64,000 nt of DNA from Xiphias gladius. Its lineage: Eukaryota > Chordata > Actinopteri > Istiophoriformes > Xiphiidae. The notes beneath the pieces were generated by a model that saw nothing but the letters and a program-made list of their open reading frames with translations, searched no databases and was not told where the DNA came from. Location: contig NC_053408.1 of NCBI RefSeq assembly GCF_016859285.1, positions 6,010,213 through 6,074,212 of the forward strand, given 5' to 3'. This document shows, in pieces, positions 1 through 17,000 of this stretch (within the stretch, counting starts at the first letter, position 1; every line of letters starts with the position of its first letter). A program made the translations under genes and the position numbers.

Positions 1-2653
<2,653 letters not shown>

Positions 2654-2659
2654 TTTAAT
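2654..2659 (-). terminator. Candidate polyadenylation signal (ATTAAA) for tekt3
   Basis: This is the nearest ATTAAA variant on the minus strand downstream of the tekt3 stop codon, giving a 3' UTR of about 310 nt. No canonical AATAAA was noticed closer to the stop. Support is positional only. Confidence 0.3.
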
Positions 2660-2963
2660 TGGAGGAAAAATTAAATCATTAGGAGACACTGTGTTGTGCC
2701 TGATCAGTCACCATGGCATTTGATTCTTCAACGACCTTTTTTTTTTAACCTTTTTATACATGTAGATACATTTGAGGTACAACACTCAAAATGAAGAGAA
2801 TCCACTGTTGACAATCCAATTTTGACATCAGAGTCTGTAAAGTTAAATCACTTCATTTACATTCAAACCCACCAACACCCCCCTCTAAATCACTCCAAAA
2901 CCATTAAAACAGTCATTGTTAATTAAATTGGTCCTTGAAGGTTCCCTTCCTTTAAGACTTGAA

Positions 2964-7497
<4,534 letters not shown>

Positions 7498-7731
7498 TTT
7501 TGACTCCCCTAAGAGTGCCACTGGTTTAAATGCACAAAATAACTTGTCACAACAGTCTAAATATTTACATATCAGGTACAAGGTACATACATTTAGATAT
7601 ATTATTTAAATTTTACCGATCCAAGACATTCTGACATTACAGTATAAAAACTCCATGATCACAAATGTTTCAAGATCACTTAAAAATATAAGTGACAAAA
7701 AAGCAATACAACAGAAAAAGAAATGTCTTAC

Positions 7732-7800
7732 CAAGATGAGCAGAGCTTTTCTTTTGGTTCTACAGCGGCTTTTTGCAGACTATTTCTCGATCATGTGTAC
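7732..7800 (-). other. tekt3: Probable 5' non-coding exon of tekt3
   Basis: On the minus strand the sequence CTCATCTTG ends in a strong donor, G|GTAAGA, with the last exon base at 7732. A matching acceptor, CACTCTTAG, lies just upstream of the tekt3 start codon, so the first coding exon would begin at 7508. The implied intron is 223 bp, in keeping with the other small introns of this gene. The 5' end near 7800 is a guess, because no TATA box or initiator was decisive. Mammalian TEKT3 also has 5' non-coding sequence, which fits this model. The splice pair is seen directly; transcription is inferred. Confidence 0.55.
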
Positions 7801-7935
7801 CTGGAAATGAGCTCAAGAACGCACTAAAGGTATACTGACATGCATAATAGATGGACAAGTATGCAAGTCATCCATTAAGCCAGCCAATGGTGGTGCACAG
7901 TCCTGGGCTGCAGGAGCTGGCCTGTCCAAGATTTC

Positions 7936-7966
7936 TGTTGACACAGAAGCAGTTGCCATAGGTTAC
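7936..7966. promoter_or_regulatory. Putative ciliary promoter module: forkhead core plus RFX X-box-like site
   Basis: A TGTTGAC forkhead core (7936-7942; reverse GTCAACA fits RYMAAYA) is followed nine bases later by GTTGCC-ATA-GGTTAC (7952-7966). The latter is an inverted half-site pair that fits the RFX X-box GTTNCC-(1-3 nt)-RGNAAC with one mismatch. The module lies about 150 bp upstream of the proposed tekt3 5' exon. RFX and FOXJ1 factors jointly drive motile-cilium genes, so position and partner agree with the gene's role. No binding data are available here. Confidence 0.45.
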
Positions 7967-7999
7967 TGCAACACTCTGCCTCGGATTTTCAAATTAATG

Positions 8000-10977
8000 G
8001 TGAGGAGGTGCTTTTACAATCTTTCAACTAAATATAGTGGGATTGCAAGATATCACTATAGTGTAAATCAGTTTTTTGTTTTTGTAATTTTTCTTTTCTT
8101 ATTATTAAATTTCTGAATATGCTGATTGGATCGCTGCAATTCCAAATAAGCACACTACTTTTTTCCCTTAAATGGACACATCAAATTAAGCACATGCTTT
8201 GTAGCACAAGGCTAAAATGCACTGAGCAAATGCCAATAATTGGATTTCTGTGTTACGAATCCTTGGCACTGTAACTCCCCGTAGATCCTATGAATTTGTT
8301 TATATAACCACCATGGACTTGATGCCGCTCTGCATATTGCTCCTGCCTTTTACTTTCCTTGGCAATAACTTTTGCCTCTTCATTAAATGTCAAAATGGCT
8401 TTAAAACACAAAGGTGAAGCTTTTGGTAACAAACTGATACATTTTTTTTTTTTGCCAACATTATAAAATTTTTTAGGTTTAAATTATAGAGAGGTAATTT
8501 ACCTTCAAATGTCTTTTTGAAAGGGGAGCAATCTGAGCTTTGTCTCCGAGGCAGAGGAGTCCAGTTGGTCTCCAGGCAGCATCAGATAGCTGTCACCCTG
8601 AGAACCTAGCTATCTGTATGGATTACAGTCACCTGTTTAATGATTCATGCCACAGGAAGAGCCCTCACAAAGCCGTAGCACAGAATAATAATCTGTGTTG
8701 TGTTACCTACCATTGGAAATGAGGATCATTTACACTAATCTGTTCTGAAGGGGTAAGGCTGGACAGATGATAGCCTGGTTTCCACTACAGAGACAAGCAA
8801 AGCTGTAGCCAGGAGTTACTCAGCTGGTCGATCTTTATCTTTGTGTTATTTTAACCTACAAGTTTAATATGGTTGGTGCACACATGTTCATTATATAGTG
8901 TTGTCGTCATGTCTCGTCATTTTTTTGGAGCGTTACTTTGCAGTGCTGTGGCTATGACAGGTGAGGAAAGCTTTACAGTTAGCCTTACATATACACAAGT
9001 AAATCATTTCTTCCCTGGCTGTTTTATCAAACTTCACAGCACTGAAATATAATGAGACAAGCCCTCGGTTCTACTTAACTTACCTTTGCATGATGTAGAT
9101 CCTTTGTTTAGCTCAGGACGCTGTTTTAAACACTGCTACAGCAGTTACAGATACAATATTTTAGTTAATGAGGTGATCAATATTCTCTTTCCTGAAGCAG
9201 TTAAAACTCAGCAATATAGACTGTCCAGCCCAAATGATGTTAAATTTTTGAGGCCAATATATTTTTGGGGTAAAGATGAATGACAAAATAAATAAATAAA
9301 TAGATAAAATCCATCAACAATATATAGACTTTTTTTACTTTTTAAAAACAAATGTTCAACATAAAAAACAACATACATTAACAAACATACATTTTTTTTG
9401 CAATGATCTTTCAAATATGGTTATGAAGGTGATGCATCAAGTTATGCACCAAGGGCTATTTTACAGTTGAAAAATGAACTTTATTATCAGATATTATGCT
9501 AAAGTGTAAGTATAAGATCACACTAAACTTGGTAAAGCTCACTGGAAATGAGCAATCAGTAAAAACAAAGTATCAATATAAAATGACGATTACAACAAAA
9601 ATGTTTTAACCCAAGTGGAAAAAATACATAAAATTACCACATGTAAAACATTTTTGTACTGCAATTTTTATTCCTCAACTTTCCCTCTATTTCCTTTATA
9701 AGCCAGTACTCACTGGACAATATCAGCCTGCCGATATATCGGTGGTAATTGTAAATGTATACCTGCAGTATCTGTTCTATCCACTTGTCACAGCACGCCT
9801 TGTAATCTCAAGCTCGCTAATGACGGCTGTGCGGTTGGCTTGCAGGTTTATGTTTCTTGCCCTGAGATCTCCTAGTGTGTCCACTATTTAAAAGGGTAGC
9901 GCTTGTTGGCTCTGTGCACTATTTTGCAGCTCGTGGTGAGGCTACTATTGTTATAAACATGGAGGTTTGGATTTAGAATGGAATGACATGTCGTTGCTCC
10001 ACCCCTGCGGCCTGCAACATCACTTAACATGGCTAGGTTGAAGAAGGCCACCCCGCATGCCTCGGCCGCCCTGACCTCAGCCACTATAAATACGCCCCAG
10101 AAAAGCATGAAAAGCCAGCCCTCGTATGAAATTCCTCCGCTGGATAGAGCTGTCAGTGTCTGCTGGAAAAAGTGTTTCCTAGTAAACCTCCCCACTGGCT
10201 TCAAAATGTGAGGCAAATGTTAGATGGCCCTATATATATATTCATGCCTTGTGGCCCATGAGAGTATTACTGCATAGTGGAAATGTCTGAGGGAACAAAC
10301 ATGCTGTCCACTCCAGTTAGAGTGACACTGAACTGAGGGGTGCAGTGCTCGTAGGAATGAAAGCTCATTAAATAAGAACTTTTGAATTAAATGTTGGCCT
10401 GAAATTCACAGTTTCTAAAGACTGATTTTTGTGTGTGGTATTGTAGCCTCTTAGAAGTCAAGCTGTACAGCTCGGGGATGAAACGTGAACCAAGCATAAA
10501 GGAAAAGTATCATAATTTCTGGACATTTATGTCACGTGGTCTGATATTCTTGGCCCTTGGATTTTTCTTATTTTGGCTTGGATGAGACATTCGGTGAATG
10601 CTCACATTTGGACAGAGGAGACATAATGAGAAATAAAGCACTTAACCTCCAGTCAGGGCACTCAGGTGATTGCACACAGAGGCTTCGATTTCATCGATTA
10701 GTAAATGAGAAAGGACTTTGGACTTTTCTCTGGCTTGGACACGAACACATTTATGTTCGTGTCCTTTCTTTTCCAACATAAATACTGGGAGACACAACCT
10801 TTGCCTGACATTTAAATATGTCTCCAAAACCACAGATCAGTTTTAATAAGGGGTGCGGACAGCGATGCCCTCTTAAAATATGACAATAAGTGTGCAGACA
10901 AAGTAGGTACTGCAGCCTCTTTCCCAGGCATCTGTGGCACCTACAAACCCTTCAGTATTTAGACTGCCATTCATACA
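8000..10977. other. Intergenic, no gene recognised
   Basis: This AT-rich stretch upstream of tekt3 has only short unrelated frames (none over 110 codons). It contains a (AAAT)n-like run near 9285-9305 and a perfect 12-bp palindrome CCGATATATCGG at 9732-9743, which may be a fragment of a dispersed repeat. Nothing else could be assigned. Confidence 0.6.
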
Positions 10978-11840
10978 TACAGTTATGTACATAAGTATTT
11001 TGACACGGACACAATTTTCATAATTTTGCCTCTCTACAGAACCACAATGGATTTGAAAGGAAGCCATCAAGATGTGGTTGAAGTGTAGAATTTCAGCTTT
11101 AATTCAAGGGGCTTGTCAAAAATATCACATTAACCGTTTAAGAATAACTGCCATTTTTATACAGCTCCTTCATTTTCAGAGCCTCAAAAGTAATTGGACA
11201 AACCAACATAATTATAAATATAAGGATTATTTTAATACTTTATAACACTGAAATTCCTTTGCAGTCAATGACTGCCTGAAGTCTGGACCCCATGGAAATA
11301 ACCAAATGTTGAGTTTCCTCCCTTGAGATGCTTTGCCAGGCATTCCCTGCAGCCGCCTTCGGTTGCTGCTTGTTTGTGGGTCTTTCTGCCCTCAGCTTTG
11401 GTCCTTATCCATCTGTACTGTGAAGCACAGTCCTAACAATTGTGCAGCATTTGGCTGAATCTGAGCAGATAGTGTGGCCCTGTACACCTCCGCATTCATC
11501 CTGCTCCTTCTATCAGCAGTCACATCATCAATAAACACCACTGACGCTGTTCCATTGGCAGCCATACATGCCCATCACCCAAGTTCTCTTCTGTTTTCCT
11601 CCAGCTCACCAAACTGATTGTCAGTCAATTGTCCAATTAGTTTTGAGCCCCTGAAAATGAGCGACTATGTATAAAAATGGCTGTAATTCCTAAACGGTTA
11701 ATGTAATATTTTGGTTAAACCCCGTGACTTAAAGCTGAAAGGCTACACTTCAATCACATCTTGATGGCTCTGTTTCAAATCCGCTGTGGTGGTGTACAGA
11801 GGCAAAATTATGAAAATTGTGTCCCTGTCCAAATACTTAT
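10978..11840. mobile_element. Tc1/mariner-type DNA transposon relic with about 210-bp IR/DR terminal repeats
   Basis: The ends are inverted copies of each other. The left arm begins TACAGTTATGTACATAAG; an ATAAGTATTTTGACA motif at 10991-11005 is mirrored by TGTCCAAATACTTAT at 11826-11840. A second, inner copy of the motif occurs in each arm: AAAAGTAATTGGACA at 11186-11200 and TGTCCAATTAGTTTT at 11630-11644. The outer-to-inner spacing is about 195 bp on both sides. This is the IR/DR layout typical of fish Tc1-like elements. The core carries a decayed minus-strand transposase. The right end lacks the terminal bases seen on the left, so the exact target duplication (expected TA) is not shown. Confidence 0.85.
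11260..11565 (-). pseudogene. Tc1-like transposase remnant (DDE domain fragment)
   Basis: A minus-strand frame from 11565 to a TGA at 11392 (57 codons) carries phrases typical of Tc1-like transposases: SVVFIDDVTADR, SRMNAEVYRATLSAQIQPNA and FTVQMDKD. VQMDKD matches the position of the second catalytic aspartate of the DDE triad. Beyond the stop, in a shifted frame, SISREETQHLVISMGSRLQ and VIDCKG correspond to the family's C-terminus. The segment between them, which should hold the third acidic residue, and the whole N-terminal DNA-binding half are missing. It is therefore an internally deleted, non-functional copy lying between the inverted repeats. Confidence 0.85.
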
Positions 11841-11849
11841 CCATCCTCC

Positions 11850-12158
11850 ATCCATCTTACAACCTTACTTACCTAACTGTAAACACAGGAATTTTGCACT
11901 CATAATGACACAATGCCAGACACCATCAAGAAGGGACTAATGCTTTGCAGTCTTGGTGAAGAACTCCTCCCCTAAATCATGGTCAAAAATAAAGCCTACT
12001 TCCAAAACAAAATCTCCTCTGCTGCTCCCATTTATGGCATCAACATCTGGTGTGTCAGCTATAACATTAGAGAACACATCACAACCCGGGAATTATTGTA
12101 CCTTCTCACTGAAAAAGCATATAAACTCACGGCTTAAACTAACCAGTCATCAATCCTG

Positions 12159-12233
<75 letters not shown>

Positions 12234-13794
12234 CGCTCTCTAAGACCTTGACACATCCTTCACTTTTCACCATTGACCTTCAGCTTATCAGGTAAGAATA
12301 GACAAGAGGAGGGGTAAGGGGTTTTTTCTAAACATTCCCACCCAGTGAAAACAAGTCCTTCTCTATTCCCTCTCCAGCCCCTGGTGTTTTCACTTCTTCA
12401 CCACCCACCCCTTTCTATGCCAACCTGGCAAGCATCCTGCTTGATCCAGCGCTCTGGTCACACCACAGTTTCCTCTTTTAAAAACCTTACTTTCAGTAGC
12501 CCTACTGTGCTCGGTTGCTCTACTGACTGTAAAGCTTAATGGATAAATTGGACTTGCAGCTTTCTTTCTCTTTCTATCTGAGTATAGAGGGTGTTGTAAG
12601 GGCATCAGTTTCCTCTTGTGAACTGTGGATGGAGCAGTCTTCGAGGAAGGTGGCCACACCTGGAGAGGATCACGGGAGAGGAAATGAACCATTAAATCTG
12701 ATGACAGATTTAGAGATCCCCCACTGAGATAATGGTCTATCCAGATGGGGAAATCCCAGGGGCCTCCTGGGCTCATCTCAGGTCATCAACAGTCATTTGA
12801 GATGGGTGGGTGTATTTTCTGAATGTTTACTCTTGTAGCCGTTACACATTATGTGTCCATCCTTTAACTATTGTGAGTTAGTCCTCCGGTTTTCAGTGAC
12901 GCCTTCTTTTTTCCAGTGGCAACAACTGAGCATGGCGTTGACTGAACTTGACCATGTGGGCTGATAGAATCTGACTTTTCTTAGCGATTCCCTTGCAGGG
13001 GTGGAGCAAAAATGCACCAGGAATGCAACCACTGTAGAGAGATAGCAGGACCTCTCTGTTGTTATTGAGACTACAATTTAATCTTCTACAAAAACAATTG
13101 AAGATTGGATTCTGAAAGCCAGTTAAGCAGCATTTCCTAGTCTCCAAACAGGCTCCATATTAATTTACCGTGTCAATATTAATGGTAATGACATAATTTT
13201 CAGAGCTGCTCAAATTTAAAAAACGACATTGGCCTGAATTGGTTTCTAGCAGAAACCAATGGTTTTCTAGTAGATGTGATGATTGAGTGTGTTATGGTAA
13301 GTGATGATTACTACTATTTAGCCATCGTGCAAGATTTCTTTTAAAAAAATTTTTTCTTAGTTGAACCTTGCATCTTACATTTTGTGGTATCATCAGTCAA
13401 AAGATAAGACTGGCAATATTCTACATTTTTGATACTGTCAACAAATCCCATTAAAAGACCCAAACCAACAATGCGTAAGTCTGTATCATCTCAATACTGT
13501 CCGAAATCCCAACGCTGTCTGTAGCACTCAGTCCCAAGCCTATTTATTTGTACTGAAAACGTGAATCTTTAAAAATGGGTCACGAGCAAATGCTTTCATT
13601 CTTAGTAATGTTTTCCTTAAAACAACTGGACACTGTAGTTTATAGCAAAAGTTAATCAGACGACACTATTTTCAACCACAGATTTGGCGTGCCAATGTGT
13701 ATTTACAGCAGCAAGACAATGTCTGTGGCATCGCCTCAAAATAAAATGAAGTCCCCCGTGTTCACGGTAATCTGTGTTGTGCAGCATCATCCTG
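11850..13794. other. Intergenic, no gene recognised
   Basis: The stretch between two Tc1 relics holds a (CA)n microsatellite at 12168-12229 and otherwise unassigned sequence. Frames of 60-128 codons occur on both strands, but none resembles a protein I know. Confidence 0.55.
12168..12229. repeat. (CA)n microsatellite, about 31 units
   Basis: A pure CA run of about 62 bp is preceded by a short TC run (about 12159-12167), making a compound microsatellite. Confidence 0.97.
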
Positions 13795-13930
13795 CAGCAT
13801 TTGGCTGAATTTGAGCAGATGGTATAGCCCTATATAATTCAGACATCAGCCTGCCCACCTCCTCGAGAGTGTTCTTGTCCCCGCTTAGATGTTGTGAAGG
13901 GGTTTTCATCAAGAAAAGAAGTCTGCGATC
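13795..13930 (-). pseudogene. Second Tc1-like transposase fragment with an internal deletion
   Basis: On the minus strand the frame reads VDDRRLLFLMK and then EEVGRLMSELYRA and SAQIQPNAAG. The first phrase resembles the N-terminal helix-turn-helix region of Tc1-like transposases. The last phrases are shared with the catalytic core of the copy at 11392-11565 (SAQIQPNA). At the DNA level CAGCATTTGGCTGAAT (13795-13810) is identical to 11445-11460. The two protein regions should be separated by well over 100 residues, so this copy has an internal deletion. No terminal repeats were identified around it; a (GT)n tract starts about 20 bp beyond the right edge. Confidence 0.6.
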
Positions 13931-13946
13931 ATCCACGTTAGTTGTC

Positions 13947-13950
<4 letters not shown>

Positions 13951-14012
<62 letters not shown>
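13951..14012. repeat. (GT)n microsatellite, about 31 units
   Basis: A pure GT run is followed by GTATGTATGAATGTGTGT, a decayed continuation. It abuts the transposase fragment at 13795-13930. Confidence 0.97.
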
Positions 14013-14016
<4 letters not shown>

Positions 14017-14019
14017 ATG

Positions 14020-17000
14020 AATGTGTGTATTTACAGAATATACAAGTTGCGTAACAATGACAACCCATAAACATGCTTGCATACTTTGTACATGTTTGTG
14101 TGGGGTTGCATGGTAACTACTGTGTTTGCAATTTGATGTTTGTGAAGTTGCTAGAAAAAGCCTCTGAGGCACAGAGTACTCGATGGGCTCTATTATATTA
14201 CTTACACAAAGAAGGCTAATGGATTCTGTGTGAGATACTCAGACAGAGGAAGCAGCTGCCAGACAGACAGTCAGGCTGCAAAGGATTTACGTGTATAGCT
14301 TTGTTTGTGTTATCTTGTCTCGGCTGACAATCTATGAACCAGCGCTGAAGTTGACATCACTTCATTTTTCTTTCGTTCATTTTGCTCCCAACGTTAGCAA
14401 TCACCCTCTGCTCGGCGCTTGTTTAAAAACTCTCATGCTACCATTACAAGTAATGGATGGTGGGCTGCTAGTGGTGAAAGAAAAGAAAACAGAAATGTCA
14501 CAGAATGAATTCAACTCCTTGCCACCTGTTTCGTTTCCAACGTGCACAGATAATTATTCTCTTTTTTTCCTATGACATGACAGCAAACACTTTCCACTTA
14601 TGAAGAAGATGCGGGAAGCGTCCCAAGTTGCTTTTTGTTCTGGCTCTTTAAGATAACAGGAAGCATTCAACCTCAGTATTTTTTCTGGGTTTTGATTGCG
14701 AATTTACATTATCTACAATACGTATTAAAATAGTAAAGAAAATTAAATGAAATGCAGCAGACAGAGATGTGTAGCTGATGTGGTGGCTGGCAGTCATGTG
14801 TTGCTGCAGGGTCGGGCAATTTGTGTCTGACAGGACACAAATTGCAGGGGCGGATGGACTCTGGCCACCCCCCCACTCTGTGATCAAGACTCCCAGTCGC
14901 AAACTTCTAGAGTGGGATGAGGGGGCCATGAATGCAGGGCTTTGTCCGGTCCATGGTCATCACATTCCACTGGAGCCACTCTGTGGCGTGCAGCAGAGCG
15001 GAGGAGAGGGCAGGCCAGGGCAGGATAGGGCAGGAGAGGGGAGGCCTGGAGACAAAACACTGACCTGAATCTCTGCCTGTCATATTGTTGTGCAACGCGA
15101 CGATCATCGCGGTTCTGTGCCATTCATGTAGAGGAAGTGCTCATTTTTTGAGCTAATGGTGAACTGTATACATGGTAAGGTTTTCTGAATACTCTCTGCG
15201 CCAACTATTTCAGTCCAAACCATTCACAGAGGCCAGTGTTAGAGATCCCCTTCCTTGAAACCCCTAATGTTTTCATTATCTACAGGACAGCACCTCTACT
15301 GGTCAACCACAGGAAGTGTGCTACCAACTTGTCGTGCAATGGGAAATTTTCCTTGCAATAATGGGTGCTTCATGTGTTATTCTCTGACAGGGCTGGAAGG
15401 TATGAGTCATCAGCATCAACAGAGTACTAGCTAGTGATAAAGAGAAATCCCTCTGGCTGCAGCGTATCCACACTGCACAGAATAGCCGAATGATTGCTTT
15501 CCATTAACACCTCCATCGGTTTGCAGGTTCTCTCAATACTGGATTTGTCTGTTGCTTTGTCTCTCAACAACCTTGGAAAATCCTCATTTTGGGGCTTTGT
15601 TACAAGTCGTTTTACACATACACATGGTTTTTTAAAGCTGTCCAAGTATCTATAAATTGATTTAACAACGTGCTTTGAGGTTACAACTGTCTCTGCACTT
15701 GTAATTCAAGCTATTTTTGGCCAAACGTTTATTAAAGAGGGAGAGGTCTAATGTTTCCATGCTGACTCAGGAGTTGGATAATTCACCCTGGGCGTGTGTA
15801 TTGCTCTCACACACAGACCTCCACCCCAAATTAGGGAAGCTTTTGCTTGTCATCTAGGCAAGACAGGAAGGGAACATGAATGATAGAAACCTCAGCTGGT
15901 TATACAGTGACTCATGATCATGGAAGTAATAGTCAGAGGAATATCTGGAGCCTTAATCACGAGGAAAGGACCCTACATTCCTCATGTTGGTGCCGATTAG
16001 GAGCAAGGGTGTGAAATGGGGTATGTTCAACATGTGGCCAGCTGATGTGTGAACTGCATTGAGTACCAGAGCAAAAAAGACGAATGAAGAAAGGAAGGAA
16101 ACAAGGAAGCTAGTGGCTATGTCGTAATTCCTATGCTTCCTTCCTTTTTTCTTCTGCTAATCCCCCCCCCCATTCCCTTTAATCACTTATTAAATGTTCC
16201 ATTTCGCTACAGCCCTCTCAGTACCCTTTTTATAGCCAGTTGTAGTCTATGTCTTCTTCCACAAAGAGGTGCCTGTCAGTGTTGATGGGAGACTGTGCAC
16301 AGCTGGACCTTGGCATCATGGGAACAAGGGTTGGATCTGGGTTTGGGGCTGCTGGGTCCGGACGGACTCTGTGACTGTGGGCATTTCTGCAACACGATTA
16401 ACAGCCTTCCAAACACACCGTTGTCTCCAAGGGGAGAGATTTGCCACTGAAGGCAGAACAGCTCCACTGTTCTTCTTTGGCATGGACGTCCTAAAGCTTT
16501 TGCTGATTTCTTTATTTGAAAGCCCGGAGTCTGGACACATAATGTAACAGTTTTTTTTTTAAATTTAATTTATTTCTTTATAACAAGTTGTTTCATTGTT
16601 GTTTCACATTGACTCTTGAGGAGAAATTAGAAGCTCGGTAGAATGTTTATGGTTTTGGTTACACTTGTGTGTTTTGCCCCCCGGTTGCAGTTACTACTAT
16701 AAGGATTTGAAAACACACTGTGAAATGAATACTCGTTCACATGGTTTTATAAACATGCGTAAAAGTTTATTGACGATTAGATAAGGAAAAGATGCTGCCC
16801 AGGCAAATTTTGACCTGATCTTTCCATCACGTGTACTGTATAGTGACAGAAGGTATGTGGTACAGATACATTCAACATATACACAGCTGCGGCTACAGCA
16901 TTCCCCGGTTGTGCATTCTGTTTGTTTACTGCCAGGAGTCAGAGTGCGTCAAGTGAGATATCAAATGGATTCAAAGGCATGTTCTCATGTTAGGTCTTCA

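Noticed and set aside
7834..7850. 17-mer TACTGACATGCATAATA shared between tekt3 upstream DNA and about 25147-25163
   Set aside because: One repeated 17-mer in 64 kb is compatible with chance or a worn repeat; flanks do not extend the match.
15000..15048. GGCAGG/GGAGAGG purine-rich run as a possible G-quadruplex or minisatellite
   Set aside because: G-runs are mostly two bases long and irregular; no stable quadruplex pattern or clear period.
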